Below are positions 1 to 6,706 of a DNA stretch of 10,295 bases, piece after piece (position 1 is the first letter of the stretch; every line of letters begins with the position of its first letter). Made by a program: the position numbers and the translations under genes. The DNA lies in assembly GCA_937900985.1 (NCBI GenBank), contig CALCGM010000108.1, positions 1 through 10,295 on the forward strand, written 5' to 3'. This DNA is from an uncultured Planctomycetaceae bacterium (lineage in GTDB: Bacteria; Planctomycetota; Planctomycetia; Pirellulales; UBA1268). The notes beneath the pieces are model-generated. The model was not told where the DNA came from. It saw nothing but the letters and a program-made list of their open reading frames with translations, and ran no database searches.

Positions 1-68
1 GCCCTGCGACGAGACTTTTGCCGCCTGCCGAGCTTGGACCATCCGCGGGCGGTCTGCGGCCGTTTTGT
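1..68. other. Window edge downstream of the oxygenase gene
   Basis: These bases follow the oxygenase stop (TAA on the minus strand, 69-71). I see no open frame worth calling. On the plus strand CCGC...GCGG (about 44-59) followed by the T-rich CCGTTTTGTTT resembles a weak terminator for a plus-strand gene outside the window, but the stem is only 4 bp. Confidence 0.2.
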
Positions 69-1037
69 TTAGCTCGCGGTGGGCTTGCTGCGGATGGCGG
101 CGAGGCGGGCTGCGAGGAAGCTGCCGGCGGTGATGGGGGTGGCTGCATCCTGGCTGAGCACGACCTCGCTGCGGGGATGTACGAAAAACGGCATCGAGTA
201 GCGGGAGACGCAGCGGGCGGCGGGATCGGATGGGTTGACCACGCGGTGAGGTGTCGATCGCAGACGGCCGTCGGTCGCCAGGCTGAGCATGTCGCCCACG
301 TTGACAACCAGCTGGCCAGCCAGCGAGCTCACCGGCATCCATGAGCCATCGGGCCGCTGCACCTCGAGGCCGCCGGCCGTGCCCTCGCACAGCAGCGTGA
401 GCAGGTTGATGTCGGCATGTGCGGCAGCCCGCACGGCGTCGGCAGGAAGATCAGCCGGCAGCGGCGGGTAGTGGATCAGCCGCAGGATGCTGTTGCCGCC
501 TGAGATCCACTCCTGCAGGTGGCCAGCTTCAACGCCAATCGCTTCCTCGACGGCCGCGAGCACGCGACCGGCCAGCTGCTCGAGCGTGCCAAACAGCTCC
601 AGCATCGTGTGCTCAAAGCCAGGGAGCTGCGACGCCGAGGGCCAGGCGTTGTCGAAGCTGCCGGCGGCTCCGCGAGGGTGCGGCTGGCCAACATGGAAAA
701 ACTCTTTCAGGTCGGCCGCCTTCGCCCCAACCGCTCGTTCACCACCGAGGCCGACGTAGCCGCGGTTGCCGAGCGACTCCGGCACGCTGCAGGCCTGCTT
801 CGCCGCGTCATCAAGAGTGAAAAACGCTTCGCTCGCAGCGAATGCCTCCGCAAACCGCTCGCGATCGATGCCGTGGCCGTCGAGCACGAGAAAGCCGAAG
901 GTTTCCAGCGACGCGGTCAGCCGATCCAGAAACCGCTGTCGGGTTGCCGGGTCGCTGCTGGCATGGTCGCGGAGGTCAAGCACCGGCAACGCGTCGCCAG
1001 CGGGCATGGCTGCGTTGGTTTGTTGTGTGGTTGTCAT
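69..1037 (-). CDS. 2-oxoglutarate/Fe(II)-dependent oxygenase, isopenicillin N synthase-like family
   Basis: The 322-residue product is a cytosolic non-haem iron oxygenase of the isopenicillin N synthase/flavonol synthase type. This family couples 2-oxoglutarate decarboxylation, or a related O2 reaction, to oxidation of a small molecule. The N-terminal domain (about residues 16-130) has the usual start PVLDLRD and the segment ETFGFLVLDGHGI. The catalytic jelly-roll spans about 182-290. The iron ligands are visible as H207 and D209 (HAD) and H264 (STPHRVVNP), and the 2-oxoglutarate-binding R279-x-S281 is in RYSMPFF. The length is normal for the family. The ATG at 1037 was chosen because a GAGG ribosome site (1047-1050 on the complement) lies 9 bases upstream. 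The gene diverges from the ElyC-like gene with only 46 bases between start codons. The substrate cannot be read from the sequence. Family assignment is firm; any specific enzyme name would be a guess. Confidence 0.93.
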   Translation of the reverse strand: MTTTQQTNAAMPAGDALPVLDLRDHASSDPATRQRFLDRLTASLETFGFLVLDGHGIDRERFAEAFAASEAFFTLDDAAKQACSVPESLGNRGYVGLGGERAVGAKAADLKEFFHVGQPHPRGAAGSFDNAWPSASQLPGFEHTMLELFGTLEQLAGRVLAAVEEAIGVEAGHLQEWISGGNSILRLIHYPPLPADLPADAVRAAAHADINLLTLLCEGTAGGLEVQRPDGSWMPVSSLAGQLVVNVGDMLSLATDGRLRSTPHRVVNPSDPAARCVSRYSMPFFVHPRSEVVLSQDAATPITAGSFLAARLAAIRSKPTAS

Positions 1038-1083
1038 TCGATCTATCCTCAGTCAACAGCACCCACCTTATGGAGCTCTGCGG
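1038..1083. promoter_or_regulatory. Short divergent intergenic region with both ribosome binding sites
   Basis: These 46 bases separate the oxygenase start (minus strand) from the ElyC-like start (plus strand). They hold a GAGG site for the minus gene (1047-1050, complement) and a GGAG site for the plus gene (1072-1075, 8 bases before ATG 1084). There is no room for two complete promoters, so at least one promoter must lie within the opposite gene's coding sequence. I see no convincing -35/-10 pair. Confidence 0.45.
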
Positions 1084-1905
1084 ATGGTGATCTTACTGGT
1101 CAAGATCGTGTCGGCGATGGTCTACCCCGTTGGCATGGCGTTTTTTCTCTTGGCCGCCGGCATGGGGCTCTGGCGGTGGGGCCGCAGCGATCGCTGGCAG
1201 GCCAGAGGAAAGTGGACCGCCGTTGGCGGGCTGGTGGTTCTCTATGTCTTCAGCAACGGCCTGGTGGCTGAGCAGCTCGCGAGGTCGCTGGAGCGGCGGG
1301 TGATGCCGCCCGATCCCCTGCCGCACGCCGACGGAGTGATCGTGCTTGGCGGGGGTATCTCGCCGCGTGCCTTCCCGCGGCAGACCGCCGAAGTCCACGA
1401 CGCTGGCGATCGGCTGCTCTACGGGGCCCACCTGATCCGTGAGGGGCTTGCCGACTGGATGGTCTGCGCCGGCGGCGGTGGTGAGCTCTCCTACATCGAG
1501 CAGACCGAGGCCGAGGCGATGCAGGAGATGCTCGGCTGGATGGGGGTGGCCGATGACCAGATCACGCTCGACACCAAGTCGCGAAACACCCGCGAGAATG
1601 CCGCTGAGAGCCTGCCGCTGGCGATTGAGCGGGGAGCAACGCGGGTGTTTCTCGTGACCTCGGCAAGCCACATGCCGCGGTCGCTCGGCATCTACAAAAA
1701 GCAGGCCGAGCAGCTGGGCATCGAGGGCCTGGAGATCATCCCCGCCCCGTGCGACTACACGATCATCGATCCAGAGAAGTATCCGCCGCTGTTCTACCGG
1801 GTGGCGATGAACCTGCTGCCAAACGCCGGCTCGCTGCGGATCTCAACGCAGATCCTCCACGAGTATTACGGCATGGTCTACTACTGGCTGCGGGGCTGGA
1901 TCTAG
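1084..1905 (+). CDS. ElyC/SanA/YdcF-type DUF218 inner-membrane protein
   Basis: The 273-residue product has two predicted membrane helices (about 2-29 and 45-62) followed by a DUF218 domain (about 83-235). Conserved DUF218 features are visible: DGVIVLGGG (83-91), the charged segment SRNTRENA (166-173) and the segment VTSASHMPRS (191-200). Two N-terminal helices plus DUF218 is the layout of E. coli ElyC, which acts in cell-envelope and peptidoglycan precursor metabolism; SanA is a single-span relative. A similar envelope role is inferred, and the biochemical activity is unknown. The frame is open upstream to 766, but that part runs antisense through the oxygenase gene. ATG 1084 is preferred because GGAG at 1072-1075 is well placed and the first helix begins there. 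The TAG stop abuts structured repeat copy 1. Confidence 0.87.
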   Translation: MVILLVKIVSAMVYPVGMAFFLLAAGMGLWRWGRSDRWQARGKWTAVGGLVVLYVFSNGLVAEQLARSLERRVMPPDPLPHADGVIVLGGGISPRAFPRQTAEVHDAGDRLLYGAHLIREGLADWMVCAGGGGELSYIEQTEAEAMQEMLGWMGVADDQITLDTKSRNTRENAAESLPLAIERGATRVFLVTSASHMPRSLGIYKKQAEQLGIEGLEIIPAPCDYTIIDPEKYPPLFYRVAMNLLPNAGSLRISTQILHEYYGMVYYWLRGWI

Positions 1906-2023
1906 CTGTCCGTGGAAAAAGCCATCCATGGCCTTTTCCACTCAAGCGACGCCCCAAAAAGCTGAGTTTTTGGGGGTCGCCGGTCACCGCATCCTGCGGC
2001 GGCAGACGTATTCCACAGTCTGC
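1905..2023 (+). repeat. Structured dispersed repeat, copy 1 (four hairpins, about 119 bp)
   Basis: This is the first of three related elements in the window. Four stem-loops follow in order. H1 at 1912-1941 begins GTGGAAAAAGCCAT and ends ATGGCCTTTTCCAC. H2 at 1946-1980 pairs GCGAC...CCCCAAAAA with TTTTTGGGG...GTCGC around the loop GCTGAG, with one bulged G. H3 is CCGC-ATCCT-GCGG (1987-1999). H4 pairs GCAGAC with GTCTGC (2002-2023). The ends form an imperfect terminal inverted repeat: 1905-1917 against 2011-2023, 13 positions with 3 mismatches. The element starts on the last base of the DUF218 stop codon and ends 47 bases before the hydrolase gene. H1 and H2 have A- and T-tracts either side of a stem, so transcription termination in either direction is plausible. 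I do not recognise it as a named family. Confidence 0.85.
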
Positions 2024-2070
2024 GAGCTGATGCGGCCGTTGATGAGCAAACAACAGACGAAGGAGCGGCA

Positions 2071-3897
2071 ATGGCTGAGAGGCAGTTGGGCCGACGTGTG
2101 GTGTGGGTGTGTGGGGTCGTCGTGGCCGCTGCTCTGAGCGGGCCGGCGGCGGTCGCAGCCGACGAGGCGGAGGTGGGTGAGCCCCGCTGGTATGGCGAGC
2201 TCGATGCGACGGATCGCCGGTTTCGCTTTGTGATCGAGCAGCTTCCAGGCTCAGCGGTGGCGGAGGACGCGGAGAGCGAGCCTGCTGAGGGCGGCGAAGC
2301 CCGTTGGCAGCTGTGGAGTCTCGATGAAGGAGACCGTCGCTTTCCGCTGGAGTCGTTTGTGAACGACGGTGAGCAGCTGCGGTTTGAGCTGCCGATCTCG
2401 CAGGCGAGCTACACCGGCACGATGCGGGAGCCCGGCGGCGGCCCGGTGGTTGTTGCAGGCACCTGGCGTCAGCGGGGCACCACGCTGCCGCTCGATTTTC
2501 GCAGCGTGGGTGATCAACCGGTGCCACCCCCTGCCGACGAGGTCTGGGCTGGCACCCTCAACGCGATCGTGCAGAAGCTCGACCTGCGGTTTCGCATCAC
2601 CCGCGATGCTGCCGGCCTGCGAACGGCCTGGATGGACAGCCTCACGCAGCAGGTCGGCGGCTTCCGCGGCGACCTCGGCATCACAGGCACCACCTGGACG
2701 ATCGATGTGCCCGCCGTTCGCGGCCGCTTTGAAGGAACGCTTTCCGAGGATGGAAAAACGCTCGCGGGCAGCTGGGCCCAAAGCGGCGTGTCGCTGCCTC
2801 TGTCGCTCTCCCTGGGCGACGATCAGCCAGCCCCGCCGCCAGCAGCCAAGAGCCGGCCGCAGACGCCCAGGCCACCGTTTCCTTACGCGAGCGAGGACGT
2901 CCGCTTTCGCAACGCCGCCCAAGACGTGACGCTTGCCGGCACGCTCACGCTCCCCGAGGGCGACGGCCCCTTTCCGGCGGTCGTGCTGATTTCGGGCTCG
3001 GGGCCCCAGGACCGCGACGAGACCCTCTTTGAGCACAAGCCGTTTGCGGTGATTGCCGATCATCTCACCCGCCGCGGGATCGCCGTGCTGCGATACGACG
3101 ACCGCGGCGTGGGAGGGTCGACCGCCGGGCCGCCGGATGCCACGAGCGAAGACCTCGCCGGCGATGCGTTGGCCGGCTGGGATTGTCTGGCAGAACGTGC
3201 GGAAATCGACCCGCAGCGGATCGGCTTCGTTGGCCATAGCGAGGGGGCGATGCTGGCCACAATGGCGGCCGCAAAGAACCCACAGGTGGCCTGCGTTGTG
3301 ATGCTTGCCGGCGCGGGCGTCGACGGGAAGCAGGTGCTCCTCTCGCAAGGCCAGCGGGTGCTCGAGGCGGAAGGGCTCAGCAGCCCCGAGCAGCTCAACC
3401 GCCAGCGGGTGCTCCAGGAAGTGCTCATGAGCACCGTCGAAGACGCACCGCCGGGGGCGTCGCCGGCAACGATGGCGGCGGAGGCCGCGAAGCGGCTGCG
3501 AGCGATGCTGCCGGGCGATCCGCCGCCGGGTGAGGATCTCGACGCTTTGGCCGAGGCGGGCATCGCTCAGCTTTCAAAACCCTGGTTTCGCTTCTTTTTG
3601 GAATACGATCCCACGAAGCCGCTGCGGCAGCTTGACTGCCCGGTGCTCGCCCTCGTGGGCAGCAACGATGTGCAGGTGGACGCAGCTACCAACCTGCCGC
3701 CGCTGCGAGCGGCCGTGGCCGAGGCGGGCAATCCTGCGTCGGCCGTGGAAGAACTGCCGGGCCTCAACCATCTCTTGCAGACGGCCACCACCGGCGCTGT
3801 CAGTGAATACGACACGATCGAGGAGACGATCGCTGCTGAGGCCCTCGAACGCGTCGGCAGCTGGCTCGAGGAGCGGTTTGGGCCCGCCGGAAAATAG
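2071..3897 (+). CDS. Exported alpha/beta hydrolase with duplicated N-terminal beta domains
   Basis: The 608-residue product begins with a likely signal peptide (residues 1-30: RR, a hydrophobic core about 10-29, then AVAA before DEAE), so it probably acts outside the cytoplasm. Residues about 38-148 and 157-248 look like two copies of a small beta-rich domain, both ending in the pattern GSW/GTW-x-Q-x-G-x-x-LPL. A Pro-rich linker (253-271) leads to the alpha/beta hydrolase domain (about 274-605). Its oxyanion-side motif is GSGPQDRDE (309-317), the nucleophile S390 is in GHSEG, and the likely acid and base are D533 (GSNDVQVD) and H567 (GLNHLL). The catalytic domain resembles uncharacterised secreted esterase or peptidase-like hydrolases; the substrate is unknown. 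AAGGAG at 2060-2065 lies 5 bases before ATG 2071. Repeat copies 1 and 2 flank the gene. Confidence 0.9.
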   Translation: MAERQLGRRVVWVCGVVVAAALSGPAAVAADEAEVGEPRWYGELDATDRRFRFVIEQLPGSAVAEDAESEPAEGGEARWQLWSLDEGDRRFPLESFVNDGEQLRFELPISQASYTGTMREPGGGPVVVAGTWRQRGTTLPLDFRSVGDQPVPPPADEVWAGTLNAIVQKLDLRFRITRDAAGLRTAWMDSLTQQVGGFRGDLGITGTTWTIDVPAVRGRFEGTLSEDGKTLAGSWAQSGVSLPLSLSLGDDQPAPPPAAKSRPQTPRPPFPYASEDVRFRNAAQDVTLAGTLTLPEGDGPFPAVVLISGSGPQDRDETLFEHKPFAVIADHLTRRGIAVLRYDDRGVGGSTAGPPDATSEDLAGDALAGWDCLAERAEIDPQRIGFVGHSEGAMLATMAAAKNPQVACVVMLAGAGVDGKQVLLSQGQRVLEAEGLSSPEQLNRQRVLQEVLMSTVEDAPPGASPATMAAEAAKRLRAMLPGDPPPGEDLDALAEAGIAQLSKPWFRFFLEYDPTKPLRQLDCPVLALVGSNDVQVDAATNLPPLRAAVAEAGNPASAVEELPGLNHLLQTATTGAVSEYDTIEETIAAEALERVGSWLEERFGPAGK

Positions 3898-3898
3898 T

Positions 3899-3918
3899 GG
3901 CAGGTGGGACGCCCTGCC
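3899..3918 (+). other. Small hairpin just after the hydrolase stop
   Basis: GGCAGG (3899-3904) pairs perfectly with CCTGCC (3913-3918) around an 8-base loop, starting two bases after the TAG stop. No T-run follows, so it is not a standard intrinsic terminator. It may protect the mRNA 3' end or be incidental in GC-rich DNA. Confidence 0.3.
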
Positions 3919-3948
3919 GCGAACCCTTTGCCTGCGGCCTGCGTACCA

Positions 3949-4066
3949 ACTGTCCGTGGCAAGCGGCTTTCCTGGCCTTTTTCCACGCGGGCGACACCCC
4001 CAAAGCCACGTTTTTGGGGGGCGCCGGTCGCCGCATTCTGTGGCGGCAGACGTGCGGCACGTCTGC
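3949..4066 (+). repeat. Structured dispersed repeat, copy 2 (most diverged, about 118 bp)
   Basis: This copy has the same four-hairpin order and orientation on the plus strand as copy 1. H1 (3956-3986) keeps 12 paired positions despite many base changes: GTGG-C-AAG-C-GGC faces GCC-T-TTT-T-CCAC with two mismatches and one G-T pair. H2 (3990-4025) pairs GGCG with CGCC and CCCCCAAA with the TTTGGGGG tract. H3 pairs GCCGC (4030-4034) with GCGGC (4043-4047). H4 (4046-4066) is a perfect inverted repeat: 10-base arms GCAGACGTGC and GCACGTCTGC around one central G. It lies 51 bases after the hydrolase stop and 32 bases before the next start. The terminal inverted repeat is weaker than in the other copies. 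Confidence 0.82.
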
Positions 4067-4098
4067 GTGCTGCGCGGCATGAAGGGGAAGGGGAGGAT

Positions 4099-4395
4099 AT
4101 GACCGACGTGACAGGCTTTGCGGATCAACTGCTGACCGTTCACGATGCGGCCCTGATGCTCGCGTGTTCGGTCGCGGAGGTGCGGCGGCTGCGGGCAGAC
4201 GGCGAGCTGGTCGCCTTTTACGTCGGCACGGAGGCGATGTTTCGCTGGGCCAATGTGCGGTCGCTGCAGCGGCGGCAGGAAGAGATGGCTCGGCTGCGAT
4301 CGTCCCGCCGCAACCGGGTGTTTGGCACGGGCATGCCGCAGCGGCGAGTTGTTGGAGTGCTCGCCAGCGACACAGCCATCCTAGGCGAAGGCTGA
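4099..4395 (+). CDS. Small helix-turn-helix (excisionase/MerR-like, HTH_17 type) DNA-binding protein
   Basis: The 98-residue product carries one recognisable fold at residues about 10-56. The pattern LLTVHDAALMLACSVAEVRR, then LRADGELVAFYVG, then FRWANVRSL matches the excisionase-type winged helix (helix, turn, recognition helix, the GEL-A-Y-VG wing, then a closing helix). The remaining 40 residues are basic (RRNR, QRRVV) and unassigned. It probably binds DNA; the target is unknown. No integrase or phage gene is nearby, so a stand-alone regulator is more likely than a true excisionase. The frame is open upstream to 3904, but that stretch is repeat copy 2. ATG 4099 is preceded by the purine-rich run GGGGAAGGGGAGG, although GGAGG itself is only two bases away. 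The 3' end overlaps the convergent LRR gene by 15 bases. Confidence 0.75.
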   Translation: MTDVTGFADQLLTVHDAALMLACSVAEVRRLRADGELVAFYVGTEAMFRWANVRSLQRRQEEMARLRSSRRNRVFGTGMPQRRVVGVLASDTAILGEG

Positions 4396-5520
4396 GGGGC
4401 TGCGGTGCTCGTCGCATCCCACGTAGCACCGTGGGGCAAGCCGTCGACGCACCGCGAGGATCGCTTTCCGCGGCAGCGTTGGGCTTGGGGAGAGCGTGAG
4501 CCAGCGGAGCTGAGGAAGGGCCGCGATGTGAGCGAGGCCCTTCGTGGTGATGCGGGTCTGCGTTAGCTGAAGTCTCCGCAGGGGCTTCAGTGTGGCGATC
4601 GCCTTCGCCATCGTGTCCCCGATCGCTGCGGCGTGGATCTCCAGCGACTCGAGCTTTGTGAGCCTGGCGATTTCAGCCGCCATCGCGTCGTCAAAGGTCT
4701 TGGCGTTTGTGATCGAGAGGCTGCGAATGCCCGGCCATGCCGTCAGCACGCCGCGGAGGCGGTCAGCGGCCTCCTGACGAATCGGGCTGTCGTTGAGCCC
4801 GATCTCGATCGAGTCAACAAGGCACTGCGTCGCCATCACGGAGAGCCGGTCGAGGTCAGGCAGTTCGCCGAAGCCAAGGTTGCCGTAGAGCAGCGTCACC
4901 CAGATGTTCCATTCCCGGTAGACAAAGTCGGCGACCGGCCTGTTGCGAGCAGCGCACGCTTTCTGCCGGGCCGGCGTGGGGGCGGTGAGGCCGAGCTGGC
5001 GCGGGTGGGGAATGAACTGCAGCCGGTCGCCTGCTGAGCCTGCATCGGCGACTGAAAACCTTCTCGCTGCTGCGATCGTGACGCCCGGGCAGTCGTTCAG
5101 GGAGACTCGCTCCAGGCAGGGAAGCGTCTGCACGACGTCGAAGACCGCGTCGGTGACCTGCGTCGTCGACATCTGAAGCTGCCGGAGCGCCCGATGGCCC
5201 GCAAGCTGCTGCAGGTCACTGTCTTTTGTGTCAGAGCTCGAGAGGTCGAGCGCCTCCAGACGCGGAAAGCCGTCCCGCAGCCGAGGGCAGAGAAACCGGG
5301 CGACGTTTTTGGTGTCTGAAGCGGTGATGGCGGTGGCGTTGCTCCAGCCATTGAGCAGTGTCGCGAGAACGGCCTGCTTGTCGGTGGCGAGGTTCAGACG
5401 GCTCAGGTCAACCTCGCGGACCTTTGCAAGGGTTGCCAGCGCGGCTGCATCGGCACGCGTGAGTTTCTTGAGCTGGCCGACCGCAACATCGAATGAATCC
5501 TGGCGGTGTTCGTAGAGCAT
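4381..5520 (-). CDS. Leucine-rich-repeat protein
   Basis: The 379-residue product contains irregular leucine-rich repeats, recognisable as strand-turn-helix units such as FPRLEALDLSSSD (85-97), ALRQLQMSTTQVTD (111-124), CLERVSLND (135-143), LTKLESLEIHAAAIGD (287-302), LKPLRRLQLTQTRIT (311-325) and LPQLRWLTLSPSPTL (335-349). A less regular insert lies at about 155-265. LRR domains bind proteins; no partner or enzymatic domain is visible, and I see no signal peptide. ATG 5520 is preferred because AGAAGG lies 8 bases upstream. A GTG at 5538 (6 residues longer) is possible but has no good ribosome site. The frame stays open without any ATG, GTG or TTG from 5539 back to the TAA of the DUF4259 gene, so an N-terminal loss cannot be excluded. 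The gene is probably cotranscribed with DUF4259 and converges on the helix-turn-helix gene. Confidence 0.78.
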   Translation of the reverse strand: MLYEHRQDSFDVAVGQLKKLTRADAAALATLAKVREVDLSRLNLATDKQAVLATLLNGWSNATAITASDTKNVARFLCPRLRDGFPRLEALDLSSSDTKDSDLQQLAGHRALRQLQMSTTQVTDAVFDVVQTLPCLERVSLNDCPGVTIAAARRFSVADAGSAGDRLQFIPHPRQLGLTAPTPARQKACAARNRPVADFVYREWNIWVTLLYGNLGFGELPDLDRLSVMATQCLVDSIEIGLNDSPIRQEAADRLRGVLTAWPGIRSLSITNAKTFDDAMAAEIARLTKLESLEIHAAAIGDTMAKAIATLKPLRRLQLTQTRITTKGLAHIAALPQLRWLTLSPSPTLPRKAILAVRRRLAPRCYVGCDEHRSPSAFA

Positions 5521-5670
5521 GCCCTCGGCCTTCTTCACGAGGATCTGCTTGGCGGTGCGATGGGGGATCGGTGCTGGCTTGGCGGTGTTTCTCTCGGGGG
5601 AGCGCGGTTCGGCTTTCGAGGTGACAGGGCGGGGCTGCGGGTTTGTGCGGGCTCCTGCGACGGGTGGCTT
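5521..5670 (-). other. In-frame open spacer between DUF4259 and LRR genes
   Basis: The 150 bases between the DUF4259 stop (TAA, 5671-5673) and the preferred LRR start are open in the LRR frame. The first 44 codons contain no ATG, GTG or TTG. The conceptual translation is rich in Pro (10 of 44) and in Lys/Arg, like a flexible linker. It may be an untranslated spacer, a remnant of a longer LRR N-terminus, or a readthrough linker. I see no promoter or terminator in it. Confidence 0.45.
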
Positions 5671-6066
5671 TTAGAGACGGGTGGCGAGGCTCTTCAGGCT
5701 GCGACGCCAGGCTGCGAGGCTTCCAGACTCTCGCCAGAGATCAGCGAGCGCGGAATCCTTGCCGATGGCCGTCACCAGGGCCGCGGCCTTCTCGGCCTGC
5801 CCTGCAGACGGGCGATACCCGGTCTCGCCAAGCCATGCCTGGGCGTCGGCTGCGACCGATGCGAAGCTGCGGAGCGGGTGACCGCCGGCAGCGGCGATGA
5901 CTTCAGCGGCCGCGATGGCGACTGAGCACCAGGTCTCATCCTGTGTGCGTTTTTGAGAGACGCCTCGCAGTGCTGACGCGATGGCGTTGCGGCCGTGCGT
6001 TGTGAGCTCCGCCTCAAACGCTGCGGCATCATCGTTGTCGAAAGGTCCCGTGCCCCAAGCTCCCAT
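5671..6066 (-). CDS. DUF4259 domain protein
   Basis: The 131-residue product starts MGAWGTGPFDNDDAAAF, the signature opening of DUF4259 proteins (usually MGAWG-G-FENDDA-DW), which are small bacterial proteins of unknown function. The rest is mostly alpha-helical and Ala-rich (for example residues 47-61 and 90-101), ending WRRSLKSLATRL. The length is typical. The start at 6066 is fixed by this signature and by GGAG (complement of 6071-6074), 4 bases upstream. The frame extends further back to 6405, but that part has no family similarity. It lies upstream of the LRR gene on the same strand and diverges from the SpoIIAA-like gene. No function is assigned. Confidence 0.86.
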   Translation of the reverse strand: MGAWGTGPFDNDDAAAFEAELTTHGRNAIASALRGVSQKRTQDETWCSVAIAAAEVIAAAGGHPLRSFASVAADAQAWLGETGYRPSAGQAEKAAALVTAIGKDSALADLWRESGSLAAWRRSLKSLATRL

Positions 6067-6155
6067 GGCTCTCCCCTGAGCAGGTTTCATCGCGGGATGG
6101 CTGCCGTCACAACGCCGGCTGCGACGGTCTCTCCGAGCCGCCACGACCCCGCAGG

Positions 6156-6171
6156 CGGCATGAGCATGCCG
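6156..6171. promoter_or_regulatory. Perfect palindrome, possible operator
   Basis: CGGCATG and CATGCCG are perfect 7-base arms around the central AG, in the 280-base divergent region between the DUF4259 and SpoIIAA-like genes. The size and symmetry suit a dimeric regulator, but no binding protein can be named and no promoter was identified beside it. Confidence 0.35.
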
Positions 6172-6201
6172 TGGAAGAGATCGTTCGACAAGCGGTCTCC
6201 A

Positions 6202-6215
6202 CGAGGCGTGCCTCG
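6202..6215. promoter_or_regulatory. Second perfect palindrome in the same divergent region
   Basis: CGAGGC and GCCTCG are perfect 6-base arms around GT, followed directly by the overlapping palindrome CGAATTCG (6214-6221). It begins 31 bases after the end of the palindrome at 6156-6171 and has a different sequence, so the two are unlikely to be sites for one protein. Confidence 0.3.
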
Positions 6216-6346
6216 AATTCGAAAAACGCACAGACACCACACTGGGGGATCCCGCGTAGGATACGGGAGCAGGTGGAGAGCGGGCGGGAGTCGGGCGTCG
6301 CCTTCTGCTGGTTTCTGCCTGCACCGACTCGCCCAGGAGATTTCCC

Positions 6347-6706
6347 ATGATTGAGATGCTGCCCGATATGCCCGCCCACACGGTTGGCATGAAGCTCAGC
6401 GGCACGCTCCACGATGAGGACTACAAGACCTTCGTGCCGATGGTCGACGCGGCGATTGCCGAGACCGGCAAGACACGCATCCTTGCCTGGTTTCACGACT
6501 TCCACGGCTGGGATGCCAAAGCCCTCTGGGACGACATCGCCTTCGCCACCACCCACTGCACGACGATCGAGCGGATTGCCCTGGTCGGGGAAAAGAACTG
6601 GGAGAAGTGGATGGGCACCATCTGCAAGCCGTTCACGATGGCAACCGTGAAGGTTTTCGATGTCTCGGAGCTCGACGCCGCCAAGGCCTGGATTGCCGAG
6701 GGCTGA
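6347..6706 (+). CDS. SpoIIAA-like (STAS/SEC14-fold) protein
   Basis: The 119-residue product matches the SpoIIAA-like family of small cytosolic proteins related in fold to STAS anti-sigma factor antagonists. Family features are the opening strands with HTVGMKLSGTL (11-21), the D-x-D-Y-K-TFVPMVD segment (23-34), ILAWFHDFHGWD (45-56), ALWDDIAFATTH (59-70), IERIALVGEKNWEKWM (74-89) and the end VKVFDVSELDAAKAWI (101-116). The length is that of a single domain. There is no obvious phosphorylatable Ser in a classical antagonist motif, so partner switching is not implied; ligand or partner is unknown. AGGAG (6335-6339) lies 7 bases before ATG 6347, a strong site. It is a single-gene unit, convergent with uvrC. 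Confidence 0.85.
   Translation: MIEMLPDMPAHTVGMKLSGTLHDEDYKTFVPMVDAAIAETGKTRILAWFHDFHGWDAKALWDDIAFATTHCTTIERIALVGEKNWEKWMGTICKPFTMATVKVFDVSELDAAKAWIAEG

Noticed and set aside
766..1083. Upstream extension of the DUF218 gene
   Set aside because: It runs antisense through the start of the well-supported oxygenase gene and would place about 100 unrelated residues before the first membrane helix.
1928..2137. Open frame through repeat copy 1, with similar conceptual peptides (FLGVAG-RILRRQT-STVC-like) in open frames through copies 2 and 3
   Set aside because: The peptide similarity follows from the shared DNA element. Differences between copies preserve base pairing, there are no ribosome sites, and the frames run into unrelated sequence on either side.
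2251..3348. Long minus-strand open frame (365 codons) opposite the hydrolase gene
   Set aside because: It has no domain or ribosome site and is antisense to a gene with a clear catalytic triad. Long shadow frames are expected at this GC content.
3904..4098. Upstream extension of the helix-turn-helix gene to an earlier ATG
   Set aside because: The extension would translate repeat copy 2. ATG 4099 has a purine-rich leader and begins just before the recognisable domain.
6234..6262. Possible -10 (TAGGAT, 6257-6262) upstream of the SpoIIAA-like gene
   Set aside because: No acceptable -35 is present at 16-18 bases upstream, so it was not called as a promoter.
6067..6405. Upstream extension of the DUF4259 gene to 6405
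   Set aside because: The family signature starts exactly at MGAWGTG (6066) with its own ribosome site; the extension has no similarity and would overlap the SpoIIAA-like gene start.
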